Shown piece after piece: positions 12,910-22,288 of a stretch of 53,918 nucleotides of DNA. The notes under the pieces are model-generated. The model saw only the letters and a program-made list of their open reading frames with translations, was not told the origin of the DNA and did no database searches. Made by a program: the position numbers and the translations under genes. The stretch spans positions 1-53,918 of the forward strand of contig URJI01000007.1 of the NCBI GenBank assembly GCA_900548215.1, read 5' to 3'. Source of the stretch: an uncultured Coprococcus sp. GTDB taxonomy: Bacteria; Bacillota; Clostridia; Lachnospirales; Lachnospiraceae. How positions within the stretch are numbered: position 1 is the first letter of the stretch; each line of letters starts with the position of its first letter.

Positions 12910-14313
12910 TCAATATATAAGATCTCCCTCTTTCATGGAGCTGCCATCCAGCAATATTCTGTCATATCTGGATATTCCATACGAGAGATTAGGTTTTACA
13001 ATACAATAATCATCGCCCGATACAATTACCTCTATTCTTCTGAACTCTGCAGTTCCTCGTGAAACACAGAGAACACCACTCATGGTATACTTTGCTGCCG
13101 TGGCAACTGAAAATGTATCTTTTGATTTATTCTTCTGGAGTACAGCGGAAGAATCTATGTCAGCGGGGTCAACATAACAGAATCTGTTGTCTGTAAAAAA
13201 TATAGTAGGTGATATCTGCTTTACAGATGTCTTTCCTAAACTGTCTGTTACAATCTGATTAAAGTGATCCATATCTGTGTCACCACTTCCTCCTGTCAGA
13301 TAATCCACAGGTATCATATAAACATCCTTTGTAATTATGGATGACTGTGGAATCTTAAGACCGTTTGACTCGTCAAACATGAAGTTGATGTCCAGATATC
13401 TCTCATTTACATATTGGGCGATGTATTTATTAAATTCAACCACAATGTAATAATATCCATCTTTTTCAATTTTTTCATAAGTCGTACTTATGCGGCGGCT
13501 TGAATCATTGATTGTAAATGAAGCATATTCGTTTTGGGTTACTTTGTCATATTCTTCCTTACTGAGGAATATGGCTATCTGCCAGTTCTCATCATCTACA
13601 AGTTTGCAAACCGGCTCTCCGGCTTGTATGGGATTTTCTGATTTGAGGGTCTGCTTCGTGTACACAGTTTTGTCAAACATATCAGGACTCAGATTCTTTA
13701 TGTCTGCATTCTCAAAACCATCCTGATAGTATGTGACAATCCCACTGAAAGCAGCCTTCTGCCCGGCAAGTGCAACAGTACCATTGCCATTATCCACCTG
13801 TTCTAGAGCAAGTTCCTCATATAACTCAAGCAATTTATTATCTATGCTTGTTTTAAAATTGTACACGTCGCCAAATGATGATTCTGAAAATCCTGTTTTG
13901 AACATCTTAATCTGTTTTGTTATATTCTTATAATCATCACTTGTAAGCAGGGATTCTCCATTTTCCTGCATATTGTTCATGACAGCCTGCATCGAACCCG
14001 TGCTGTCTATGGCATATATATTTGCTCCTTTTGAAACCTTCTCGCCATCCCTGATATAATAACAAGGAGTCCCTGTAGAAGCTGCTGTAACTATCGTCTC
14101 TTTCCGGACAGCAAGCCCTGTGGCAGTAAAATCCGTATCATAAGTACTCTGTTCGACGGTGAATACAATGGGATCTGAGTCATTCACATATGCTACAACT
14201 CTTATGAGTATATATATAAATACTAAAGTAAAGAGTAATGTTCCAAATCCCGGCATTTTGAAATGAGGAAAATTAATTTTTATTTTATCCTGTTTTTTCT
14301 TTATCGTCGCCAT
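12910..14313 (-). CDS. HlyD-like membrane protein of the division cluster
   Basis: The 467-aa protein has a basic cytoplasmic N-terminus (MATIKKKQDKIKINFPHFK), one membrane helix (about 25-43), and a large extracytoplasmic part with a split biotinyl-lipoyl/HlyD-like pattern: ATGLAVRKETIVTAASTGTPCYYIRDGEKVSKG, then AFSGIVTYYQDG and NPIQAGEPVCKLVDDENWQIAIFL. In Clostridia such proteins are regularly next to ylmE and sepF, but their job is not established. No ABC transporter or outer partner gene is adjacent, which argues against a normal efflux adaptor. A role in envelope or septum is inferred from context only. Confidence 0.7.
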   Translation of the reverse strand: MATIKKKQDKIKINFPHFKMPGFGTLLFTLVFIYILIRVVAYVNDSDPIVFTVEQSTYDTDFTATGLAVRKETIVTAASTGTPCYYIRDGEKVSKGANIYAIDSTGSMQAVMNNMQENGESLLTSDDYKNITKQIKMFKTGFSESSFGDVYNFKTSIDNKLLELYEELALEQVDNGNGTVALAGQKAAFSGIVTYYQDGFENADIKNLSPDMFDKTVYTKQTLKSENPIQAGEPVCKLVDDENWQIAIFLSKEEYDKVTQNEYASFTINDSSRRISTTYEKIEKDGYYYIVVEFNKYIAQYVNERYLDINFMFDESNGLKIPQSSIITKDVYMIPVDYLTGGSGDTDMDHFNQIVTDSLGKTSVKQISPTIFFTDNRFCYVDPADIDSSAVLQKNKSKDTFSVATAAKYTMSGVLCVSRGTAEFRRIEVIVSGDDYCIVKPNLSYGISRYDRILLDGSSMKEGDLIY

Positions 14314-14332
14314 TAAGTATCTCCTTACATAG

Positions 14333-14351
14333 AAAAACTGCCTCAGGCAGT
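14333..14351 (-). terminator. Terminator before the HlyD-like gene
   Basis: ACTGCC (14337-14342) and GGCAGT (14346-14351) form a short GC-rich stem; on the minus strand it is followed by five T. It probably ends the mgsA/carboxypeptidase/ATPase transcript, leaving only about 20 nt for a start of the next unit, so read-through is likely. Confidence 0.6.
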
Positions 14352-14391
14352 CTTTCTTTAATACTATAGGGTATATAAGGCGGCCAGTATC

Positions 14392-14811
14392 TTATAATGC
14401 CGCAACAACACAATCTCTGTAATGTTCTGGAACATCATTCACATCAGTTGCCAGACATATTACTATATCTACATTAAACATATCTGAGATATTCTTTATT
14501 TCGTCCAGAGCTTCAACAATATGTGACTCACCAACATAGGCAACAGTTTTAAAATTGTCTATATATATCTTTTCAATATCTGAGTTCTGTGAGATTATGC
14601 CTCTTATAAATCCAGTAAATGCATCAAGTTTGCTTATTCCATAACTTGTACAATTTATCATCTTCACTCTATTACTGAGCTCATACAAATGTTTGTTGTT
14701 ATTATCAAGGAAAACAACAGTTCCAGCCACAACTTTAACTTCATTGTTAACCATATTGATCAATGCTTTAGTTTTTCCTCTACCCTTATCTCCTGTAATA
14801 ATGTGAATCAT
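14392..14811 (-). CDS. Small P-loop ATPase of unknown function
   Basis: The start is MIHIITGDKGRGKT at 14811, after AGGAGG; the frame remains open for 18 codons upstream but without a better site. The 139-aa protein begins at once with a Walker A (GDKGRGKT, residues 7-14) and has a short hydrophobic beta strand around KIYIDNF. It resembles the N-terminal core of a RecA/KaiC-like or Zot-like ATPase. Some Lachnospiraceae annotations call similar proteins twitching-motility ATPase, which I do not support. It follows the D,D-carboxypeptidase gene. Confidence 0.5.
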   Translation of the reverse strand: MIHIITGDKGRGKTKALINMVNNEVKVVAGTVVFLDNNNKHLYELSNRVKMINCTSYGISKLDAFTGFIRGIISQNSDIEKIYIDNFKTVAYVGESHIVEALDEIKNISDMFNVDIVICLATDVNDVPEHYRDCVVAAL

Positions 14812-14890
14812 CTTTTCTGCCTCCTGAATTTTCATGTTATGATTTATACAAATATGTGTCGTCAAATGAATTCAAAATCCTGACGAAACA

Positions 14891-15886
14891 TTATTTTGCC
14901 AAGTTTATCAAATCAGTCATAGCGCTGTAAAGAGCCTCTTTACCATCAGCTCCCGCTACGATAGCAACATACTCATCTCCTGTTGTGTCGTTCTGAAATT
15001 CCATGATAAGACAATTGAGAGCCTCCTCTGTTGTACCAGTCTTCCAGGAACCGATAGAATATCCTTCCGGCATGGTTATCTCACCTGTCAGGAATTCATT
15101 CGTTGGTTCAATTTCAACTATCTGTTCAGCACCATCTGCATCAGTGTATGTAAAATTATATGTTGTCAATGAATCTATCATGTATGCCAGATCATGTTTT
15201 GAAAATTCTTTGATGATCAGGTATAAGTCATACGCCGTTGTATAATGATTATCTGAATGCAGTCCATGACAATTCTCAAAATGTGTATTGGTTGCTCCTA
15301 TCTGTCTTGCCTTTTCATTCATCATATCACAAAAAGCTGACTCACTTCCTGCTATAAGCTCAGCCAGAATAACTCCACAGTCGTTGTACGATGTGATCAT
15401 AAGACCATATAGAAGGTTCTTGACTGTTATTTTGCAGCCACCAACCAGATCACTGGCCATGGCATCCCAATCGTCAAATGTCACTTTTCGGTTAAGCGTG
15501 ACTATATCATCCAGCGATATCTGACCACTCTCTATACTCTCCATCACAAGTATGCCTGTCATGATCTTGGTCATACTTGCCGGATATATCTTTCCATGTA
15601 CATTGTGTGCAACTATGGGACTCTTAGATGTATCATCCAGGAGCATAGCAGCATATACATTGTGATAGTTTGCATCATTCAGTTCTTCGTCTTTGGCCAC
15701 AACAGCATCATCCTGCGCCATTCCAAGTGATCCATACACAGGAAGCTCAGGTATGACTCCTATATCAAGCTGCTTTTCAGCTGTAAATGTTTTGCTGCCA
15801 CAGCCGGTGAGCAATAATATAGTACACATCAGAACAACTGATAACATTCTTCTCTTGAACATGCCTGTTCGGGTATGTCTAAACAT
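14891..15886 (-). CDS. D-alanyl-D-alanine carboxypeptidase (lipoprotein form)
   Basis: Trims the terminal D-Ala from peptidoglycan stem peptides. The 331-aa protein begins with a lipobox-type signal (LLLTGCGSK), so it is probably membrane-anchored by lipid rather than by the C-terminal helix usual in DacA. Active-site motifs of the penicillin-binding S11 family are present: SMTK (SxxK), SYNDCG (SxN), and SWKTGTTEEA (KTG). GGAGGT precedes ATG 15886. Its position next to mgsA and the rod/min genes fits a cell-wall role. Confidence 0.85.
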   Translation of the reverse strand: MFRHTRTGMFKRRMLSVVLMCTILLLTGCGSKTFTAEKQLDIGVIPELPVYGSLGMAQDDAVVAKDEELNDANYHNVYAAMLLDDTSKSPIVAHNVHGKIYPASMTKIMTGILVMESIESGQISLDDIVTLNRKVTFDDWDAMASDLVGGCKITVKNLLYGLMITSYNDCGVILAELIAGSESAFCDMMNEKARQIGATNTHFENCHGLHSDNHYTTAYDLYLIIKEFSKHDLAYMIDSLTTYNFTYTDADGAEQIVEIEPTNEFLTGEITMPEGYSIGSWKTGTTEEALNCLIMEFQNDTTGDEYVAIVAGADGKEALYSAMTDLINLAK

Positions 15887-15934
15887 AATTAAACCTCCAT
15901 GAATGCGCTAATCAAGCGTAAACACAATTTAAAC

Positions 15935-16330
15935 CTACTTATAGAACTCTCTCCAATCGAGATCACCTCTGTCAAGGGCAAGAATAAGAAGCTCTGCAGT
16001 TGCAAGATTTGTTGCAAGAGGAATGTTATGTGTGTCACAAAGCGTGAATATATTGTTTATATCCGGCTCGTGATTCTTCGGATGAAGCGGATCTCTCAAA
16101 AAAATGACCATATCTATATCGTTGTTCTCAATCTGTGATCCGAGCTGCTGTTCGCCACCCAGATGTCCGGCAATATATTTGTGTACAGTAAGATTCGTTA
16201 CCTCTTCAATGAGTCTTCCCGTTGTACCTGTTGCGTAGAGCTCGTGCTTATTAAGTATGCCCCTGTATGCTATACAGAAATTCTGCATCAGTTTTTTCTT
16301 GGCATCATGTGCTATCAAACCAATATTCAT
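15935..16330 (-). CDS. mgsA: Methylglyoxal synthase
   Basis: Converts dihydroxyacetone phosphate to methylglyoxal and phosphate, a bypass of lower glycolysis used under phosphate stress. The 131-aa protein has IGLIAHDAKKK, ELYATGTTGRLI, GGEQQLGSQI, and FLRDPLHPKNHEPDI with the catalytic Asp and His. Length is normal. It directly follows rodA (10 nt) in the same direction, with AGGAGG before the start. Confidence 0.95.
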   Translation of the reverse strand: MNIGLIAHDAKKKLMQNFCIAYRGILNKHELYATGTTGRLIEEVTNLTVHKYIAGHLGGEQQLGSQIENNDIDMVIFLRDPLHPKNHEPDINNIFTLCDTHNIPLATNLATAELLILALDRGDLDWREFYK

Positions 16331-16340
16331 GAAAATCCTC

Positions 16341-17510
16341 CTAATACTTTTTCTTTTGCAAATTTATGTTGAGTACCATTCCCATTCCGGCACATAAACT
16401 CACAAGAGAACTAAGACCGTAACTGATAAATGGAAGCGGCAAACCCGTATTCGGAAGTATGGAAGTTGCAACACCTATGTTGATAAACGCCTGTATCGAA
16501 ACCAGCGCTGCCATACCAGTTGCTATATACATTCCTTTTTTATCGCTGGAACGCCTAGCAATCCTAATACATTGTAACACTATGAGCAGTAAAATTGCAA
16601 TAATAATAACACTGCCTATGAAACCTAATTCTTCACCTACAGCTGAGAAAATGAAGTCGGTCTGCTGCTCTGATACAAGATTTGTATCCTTTACTGTAGC
16701 AACATCCGAGCTGTTGATTCCTTTTCCGGTAAGCTGCCCTGAACCTATAGCCATAATGGAATTGTTCTGCTGATCCTGAGTTGATCCATACTCACTTCCA
16801 TACATATGACCGAGAATACGGTTTCTCTGATAGGTACTTAGTATCTGAGGCAGATTTTCCTGCTGTATATACCAAAAAAAGCCACCAAAACAAGGTATAA
16901 GGATCAGAACAGCAATCCCTATAAGCTTGAGACTAAGTCCGCCAATAAATATCGCCACAAAAAGTGTTGCACAGATACATATGGTGGTTGACAGATCCGG
17001 CTCAGCAAATATAAGTCCTATAGGAACAGCCAGAAAAACAGCAAGTTTCAACAGAGTCTTCAGTGTATTAAGATCGTCTGAATGTTTTTCCAAAAATACA
17101 GCAGTACATATGATCAATATGATCTTCGCAAACTCGGATGGCTGGATCGTAAATGAATCTGATATGGCAAACCATCTGCTGGCACCGTGTGAATCAGAAC
17201 CAGAACCTATAACAAGAACAAGTCCAAGCATCACGATATTTGCAATATAAAGTGCCATATAATATTTACATATAAAATTGTAATCTATAAGCGATACTAT
17301 GATCATTCCCAATATGCAGACGCCAGCACCAATAAGCTGTTTCGTAAGCTTTGTTCCATCTACGCTTACAATTATAACCGTTCCAAATGCTATGGCTGCC
17401 ATTATGAACAGCAGTAGTTTAAAATTGTAATCAAGTATACTGTACTTTCTTTCATCCTGATTAAGACTGAATTGTTTTAAGTTCAGATGATCTTTCTTCA
17501 ATAGCTTCAT
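16341..17510 (-). CDS. rodA: RodA/FtsW-type SEDS glycosyltransferase
   Basis: SEDS-family peptidoglycan polymerase of the elongation complex. The 389-aa protein has about ten membrane helices, a RWF-type motif (GASRWFAI), QPSEFAKI, and the C-terminal GLPLPFISYGLSSLV. It is in a cluster with mreCD, minCDE and a PBP2, which favours RodA over FtsW/SpoVE. Its ATG lies inside the end of minE (50-bp overlap), which indicates translational coupling. The missing second Gly in the usual SYGGS motif is a minor deviation. Confidence 0.85.
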   Translation of the reverse strand: MKLLKKDHLNLKQFSLNQDERKYSILDYNFKLLLFIMAAIAFGTVIIVSVDGTKLTKQLIGAGVCILGMIIVSLIDYNFICKYYMALYIANIVMLGLVLVIGSGSDSHGASRWFAISDSFTIQPSEFAKIILIICTAVFLEKHSDDLNTLKTLLKLAVFLAVPIGLIFAEPDLSTTICICATLFVAIFIGGLSLKLIGIAVLILIPCFGGFFWYIQQENLPQILSTYQRNRILGHMYGSEYGSTQDQQNNSIMAIGSGQLTGKGINSSDVATVKDTNLVSEQQTDFIFSAVGEELGFIGSVIIIAILLLIVLQCIRIARRSSDKKGMYIATGMAALVSIQAFINIGVATSILPNTGLPLPFISYGLSSLVSLCAGMGMVLNINLQKKKY

Positions 17511-17790
17511 AATCCTCAGATCCTTGTCCTGTTTTTATGTATGTATATTTGTTATTTATCTCTTTTCTATCAGATGCTTCAAGTGGTATATAGGCTACAA
17601 GCATCTTTTCCTTGACCTGTATGTCTATGTCTGTCTCTCGTATGTTTATATATCGCTCCAATTCGCCTTTTATAGTGGATCTCATCTCATCAAGAAAATC
17701 CGGGTTACACCCAATCCTGTCGGATGCAAGTATACTTATAAGACGCTCTTTCGCATAACTGCCTGTGTTATATAAATATATTCTGTTCAT
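17461..17790 (-). CDS. minE: Cell division topological factor MinE
   Basis: MinE makes MinD release from the membrane and drives pole-to-pole Min dynamics. The start is MNRIYLY at 17790, just after AAGGGGGCG; the frame extends seven codons upstream through the ribosome site. The 109-aa protein has the anti-MinCD helix part (AKERLISILASDR) and the dimer fold (KGELERYINI, DIDIQVKEKMLVAYIPL). It is somewhat longer than the 88-aa E. coli form because of a charged C-terminal tail. It follows minD immediately. Confidence 0.85.
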   Translation of the reverse strand: MNRIYLYNTGSYAKERLISILASDRIGCNPDFLDEMRSTIKGELERYINIRETDIDIQVKEKMLVAYIPLEASDRKEINNKYTYIKTGQGSEDYEAIEERSSELKTIQS

Positions 17791-17807
17791 GAATACGCCC
17801 CCTTTAT

Positions 17808-18599
17808 TCAAGCTCTCTTGCGCTTGAATAAAGTGCGCAATGACCGTGTTCTTCCTCCATAAAAGTCTTCTACTTCAAGGGAATCATTAACTATCTTTCT
17901 GCATATGCTCATATATGAATGTCCAGATCTTGAATTGTTACACACAACAGGTTCACCTTTGTTTGTCGATACGACGATATCCTCGTCATCAGCTATGACT
18001 CCAAGCAGATCAACAGCCAATATATCCACCACATCATCGGCAGACATCATATTTCCTTTCTTTACCATGTCATATCTTATTCTGTTGACGATAAGATGCT
18101 GGCGTTCTATTCCATAAGCTTCAAGCAGACCTATTATTCTATCTGCATCCCTTATGGCGGATACCTCTGGTGTCGTCACAATGATGGCTCTGTCAGCTGC
18201 GGCTATGGCATTTTTAAACCCCTGTTCTATGCCGGCAGGACAATCTATGATTATGTAATCATATTCTTCCCTAATCTCATCCACAAGTTTGACAATCTGT
18301 TCTGGCGAGACAGCGTTTTTGTCTCTGGTCTGTGCACATGGCAGCAGAAACAGGTTGTTGTAATTTCTTGCCTTTATGAGAGCCTGTTTGTAACGGCAGT
18401 TTCCTTCTATAACATCTATCAGATTATAAACGATACGGTTTTCAAGGCCGAGAACAACATCCAGATTCCGGAGACCTATATCTGTATCTATCATAACAAC
18501 ACGATTGCCAAGGACTGCAAGTCCTGTTCCAATATTTGCCGAGGTCGTGGTCTTACCCACGCCGCCTTTGCCCGATGTAACAACAATAACTTCACACAT
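17808..18599 (-). CDS. minD: Septum site-determining ATPase MinD
   Basis: Membrane-cycling ATPase that recruits MinC. The 263-aa protein has the deviant Walker A GKGGVGKTTT (10-19), VVMIDTDIGLRNLD, YIIIDCPAGI, and a C-terminal amphipathic membrane-targeting helix rich in Lys/Arg (TRSLRTLFKRKRA). It lies between minC and minE and has all motifs. Confidence 0.95.
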   Translation of the reverse strand: MCEVIVVTSGKGGVGKTTTSANIGTGLAVLGNRVVMIDTDIGLRNLDVVLGLENRIVYNLIDVIEGNCRYKQALIKARNYNNLFLLPCAQTRDKNAVSPEQIVKLVDEIREEYDYIIIDCPAGIEQGFKNAIAAADRAIIVTTPEVSAIRDADRIIGLLEAYGIERQHLIVNRIRYDMVKKGNMMSADDVVDILAVDLLGVIADDEDIVVSTNKGEPVVCNNSRSGHSYMSICRKIVNDSLEVEDFYGGRTRSLRTLFKRKRA

Positions 18600-18663
18600 A
18601 AATATGACCTCCTGTCAAGCATCAGCCCGTTTAAATTTGCTTACGCAAGGACTGACTCCATAT

Positions 18664-18687
18664 TTTCGTTTTCATAGAAAAACGAAA
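18664..18687. promoter_or_regulatory. Hairpin in the minC-minD gap
   Basis: TTTCGTTTT (18664-18672) pairs with AAAACGAAA (18679-18687), a 9-bp stem and 6-nt loop within the 105-nt gap. There is no T-run after it on the minus strand, so it may stabilise or tune the mRNA rather than terminate. Confidence 0.4.
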
Positions 18688-18704
18688 CAATAAAATACTT
18701 ATTA

Positions 18705-19424
18705 TCATATGTATGTTATATTGATCGTATTGCCATCATTTGCAGCTATCATAGGTGACGCAGAATCGCCCTTTATCTTTGGTGAAAATATTCGTGACTG
18801 ACCTATCTGTATCATACGCGGAATCATGTGCATCGCCATGATAAAGCTCCGCTCTGATGAAATGCGTCCAGCCACTGCAGTGCCAGCCAATTCCCCGACA
18901 ACAATAATGCTCTTACCGGATATCACTTTTGCATCCTTTGAAACATCGCCAAGTATGATCACATTACCCTTTATCTCCAGCGTCTGTTTTCTCCCAAGAT
19001 CGCCTCGGAAAATATAGGGCTTCTCTATGCTCTGAACATCCACCGTATACGGTATATAATGTTTGTCCGGACACATCTGTTTCACGGACACCAAATCAGC
19101 CTCTCTTTTGTCTTTTTTATATTGAATGTCGTCAGTCTTTATTATAAAGCTGACATTGACCATATCAATATCATTTAAAAATTGTAATATTTCTTCAGTT
19201 TCGTCATGTGATAGGGACGTACCTTTAAACGCCACATATACAGATCCACATTTTTCAAATGCCCTGATATTTCTCAATATCTTTTTGTATAACTCAGAAC
19301 AGATATCCTGTACAGACATACATTCCGGTATATACACAGCTATGCCTGATCTATCTGCCTTTATTGATAATCTGTCTATCCTACCATCCATACCATCTGC
19401 TCCTGTCTGAATAATCTCACTCAC
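18705..19424 (-). CDS. minC: Septum site-determining inhibitor MinC
   Basis: MinC blocks FtsZ polymerisation when bound to MinD. The 239-aa protein has a poorly conserved N-terminal domain (residues 1-110) and the C-terminal beta-helix (about 130-230) with IKGNVIILGDVSKDAKV, SIIVVGELAGTAVAG and IPRMIQIGQ. It is upstream of minD in the usual Clostridia order. Confidence 0.9.
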   Translation of the reverse strand: MSEIIQTGADGMDGRIDRLSIKADRSGIAVYIPECMSVQDICSELYKKILRNIRAFEKCGSVYVAFKGTSLSHDETEEILQFLNDIDMVNVSFIIKTDDIQYKKDKREADLVSVKQMCPDKHYIPYTVDVQSIEKPYIFRGDLGRKQTLEIKGNVIILGDVSKDAKVISGKSIIVVGELAGTAVAGRISSERSFIMAMHMIPRMIQIGQSRIFSPKIKGDSASPMIAANDGNTINITYI

Positions 19425-19450
19425 AGGTTCTGTGATATATCATAGGTATA

Positions 19451-22288
19451 TTAATCTGACATCTGGTTGTTACCAGTTATATCAAGTGTATCAAGTTTCT
19501 CCGGATCATACATGTAGGCATATATCATTCCTGCAAGCTCCTCTGCATTACCGGATGTGTATCCATGAGGAATTACACAAGTGACACTGACTTCAGGATT
19601 ATCGTATGGAGCAAATGATACAAAGAGCGCGTGATCCGGTCTTGTTGTATCCTCCTCCGCTGTACCTGTTTTACCAGCGACTTCCACATTTATCTGATTT
19701 ATAAGGGCTGACGAACTTGTATGATCCCTTACCATCTGTCTCATACCCTGTTTGATGACAGCCCACTGGCCGGATGTGAGATCTACTTTGTTCTCAGGGA
19801 CATTGTCACTCTCATACACTACTCTGCCATCAACATTCTTTATCTGATTAATAAGTGTAAGGTTATAACAGTTACCCTCATTTGCAATAGTAGTAACGTA
19901 TCTCGCAAGCTGGACTGGAGTATAATTGTTAGTACCCTGACCAATTGATGATCTTACAGCATCTGTGTCAGAGACATGTGGATCCATCTCCTCTATCTCC
20001 ACTCCGGATTTTCTGTCAAGACCAAACAGTGAAGCATACTTCTGCAGCTTGTCTATACCCTGGGCATCCTGATATACGCCCTTGGAATCAGTGGCCAATC
20101 TGTATCCAACCTCAAAGAAATATCCGTTACATGATACCTCGATGGCCTCCGCAAGTCCAAGCGTTCCATGTCCACTTCTGAGCCAGCATGCAGGTGATGG
20201 AACGACCTTTGAGAATGTTCCATAATCAGTTATAGCTGAACCAACATCTATAACTCCCTCCTGAAGTCCGGCTGCAGCAACTAGCATCTTGTATGTTGAT
20301 CCAGGTGCTGTACGCTGCATTGTTGCACGGTTGTACATAGGAGTTGTCTTATCCTCTGTAATCTTGGCATAATAATCAGGATCAATTACATTTGTAAGCT
20401 TGTTATTGTCGTAACTTGGATAGGTTGCAATCGCCCTGACAGTACCGTTTGAAGGATCTGTCACCACTATTGAACCGGAACACGGGTCAAGTGCCAGCAT
20501 GGCAGGGGTAATCTCAAGCTTTTTTATCTTTCTATACATGAACTCATATCCACCTATAGTGCCAGATGCAAATGCATCGTAATCCTCGTCTGTTGTACTA
20601 TTTAGCACACCCTGGTCGTATAACAGGTAGATTACCTGTGAACCTGTTATTTCCCCAGATAATATCATATATTTAAACACAAGTTTGTCGAAATCGGTAT
20701 CATCCTCAAATTCTTTGAGTACATAATCTACTACTACGTCGTATATTTCGTCTGTGTCATAATAATCACTTTCAGCCTGTATATCCTTGATGTTTATGGT
20801 ACCCTGGCTTATGCAGTACTTGAGGTATTCATATAGTGATATCTTGTTGTTGACATAGTCATTGTATGTCTGACTCTCTTTGTCTACAGAACTGCTGTCA
20901 TATATACCATCCGCACTCAGAGTCTCACATATGAATTCCATATAATCCTTATATTGATCTGACAGGTTATAGAGCTCTGTATGGCTGTTCTTTAATATAT
21001 CCGCCAAATTACTCAAAGTATATTGCTTGCTGGAAACAAATGTGTTATAGACTGTTTTTTCACTGTCAGTGGCATTCGCAGCATTTAGTGCTTTTATGTC
21101 AATGATATTGTTCTCAAACAGAGCCGAATAAACATCAGTGATAGGGATATCTTCTTTCTCAGCAGCATAATTTGTATTTTTCAGATTTGTCAGTATGATG
21201 TATGAAAGCTCTTTTTCAAGAGCATTGTAGCAATACTTCTGCAGATCGGAATCTATTGTCAGATATATATCATTTCCCGCAACAGAATCCTTGCTGTCTA
21301 TAACCTCGAGAACCTTACCCATGTTGTCAACGTACATCTTCTGGAAACCATCAACACCTCTGAGCTGTTCCTCATATGACTGCTCCAGACCTAACTTACC
21401 GACCATATCATTTGCGCTGTACTGCTGGTCCTCATCAAGTTTGGAATTGTATTCCTCCATCTCCTCGTTGGAGATGTTTCCAATGTAACCGATGATATGG
21501 GCGAAGTATTCTGCGTCGTTATACACTCTGTTTGACTCTATGTTCACATCCATGCCGAGCAGGGTGTCCTTATTCTCCATGATAGCCGCATAGCTCTGCT
21601 GGCTTATGTTGTTCGCAATGTCAACAGTCATATACTGCTGGTATCTGTTGAGCCATACCTCATATCTGACCGCAAGTATCTTCAGTGCATACGCATCAGA
21701 ATATTCATTCGACACATTAAAAAGCTCATCACTCTTCATATAATCAAATACTTCCCGTGCAGTCGCATTCTTTTGCTTGTCATCAAGGCTGTCGACAGAA
21801 CTTGCGCCAAATACATTCATGTAAAATGTATTGAGCTGTGCACCGCTGATGGTAAATTTCATATTGCTGGATGAATCCAGCTTGATCGGAAGATCAACGG
21901 ACAGACTGTCACCGTTCTGCTCAAGTATAAGTATGGTCTTGTACACGATCTCATTTCTGAGCTCATTCTCTGTGGTATCTTTCTTGGCAGCAGCCTCAGA
22001 GAGATCCGCATTACTTGTAAAGCTTAAATTATATGACGATTTGTTGTAGGCAAGGAGCTTTCCGTTGCAGTCATATATCTTGCCTCGTGTAGCCTTAACG
22101 GATACGGTTTTTTGAGATTTATATTGGAAATTAGACTGATATTTCTCTCCATTCACAATCTGAAGATAGAACAGTCTGTATACAAGAACGCCAAATAGGC
22201 ACAGAAAAAACAGCGTTACATAGAACAATCTGCTCTTCAGCTTTTCAACGATAAAGTCCTTAACTATCTCTAATATGTCTCTGATCAT
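19451..22288 (-). CDS. mrdA: Penicillin-binding protein 2 (elongation transpeptidase)
   Basis: Class B PBP working with RodA in side-wall synthesis. The 945-aa protein has an N-terminal membrane anchor (LFYVTLFFLCLFGVLVYRLFY), a dimerisation domain, and the transpeptidase with Ser of STYKM at about residue 662, SCN at about 718 and KTGTAEE at about 873. An insertion of roughly 210-250 residues lies between the LTIDSDLQ segment (about 345) and DPCSGSIVVTDP (about 605), which makes it far longer than the usual 600-700 aa. The insert is acidic and Tyr-rich. It overlaps or abuts mreD by one base. Confidence 0.9.
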   Translation of the reverse strand: MIRDILEIVKDFIVEKLKSRLFYVTLFFLCLFGVLVYRLFYLQIVNGEKYQSNFQYKSQKTVSVKATRGKIYDCNGKLLAYNKSSYNLSFTSNADLSEAAAKKDTTENELRNEIVYKTILILEQNGDSLSVDLPIKLDSSSNMKFTISGAQLNTFYMNVFGASSVDSLDDKQKNATAREVFDYMKSDELFNVSNEYSDAYALKILAVRYEVWLNRYQQYMTVDIANNISQQSYAAIMENKDTLLGMDVNIESNRVYNDAEYFAHIIGYIGNISNEEMEEYNSKLDEDQQYSANDMVGKLGLEQSYEEQLRGVDGFQKMYVDNMGKVLEVIDSKDSVAGNDIYLTIDSDLQKYCYNALEKELSYIILTNLKNTNYAAEKEDIPITDVYSALFENNIIDIKALNAANATDSEKTVYNTFVSSKQYTLSNLADILKNSHTELYNLSDQYKDYMEFICETLSADGIYDSSSVDKESQTYNDYVNNKISLYEYLKYCISQGTINIKDIQAESDYYDTDEIYDVVVDYVLKEFEDDTDFDKLVFKYMILSGEITGSQVIYLLYDQGVLNSTTDEDYDAFASGTIGGYEFMYRKIKKLEITPAMLALDPCSGSIVVTDPSNGTVRAIATYPSYDNNKLTNVIDPDYYAKITEDKTTPMYNRATMQRTAPGSTYKMLVAAAGLQEGVIDVGSAITDYGTFSKVVPSPACWLRSGHGTLGLAEAIEVSCNGYFFEVGYRLATDSKGVYQDAQGIDKLQKYASLFGLDRKSGVEIEEMDPHVSDTDAVRSSIGQGTNNYTPVQLARYVTTIANEGNCYNLTLINQIKNVDGRVVYESDNVPENKVDLTSGQWAVIKQGMRQMVRDHTSSSALINQINVEVAGKTGTAEEDTTRPDHALFVSFAPYDNPEVSVTCVIPHGYTSGNAEELAGMIYAYMYDPEKLDTLDITGNNQMSD

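Noticed and set aside
18096..18677. Rightward ORF of 193 aa
   Set aside because: Lies fully antisense to minD, which has all motifs.
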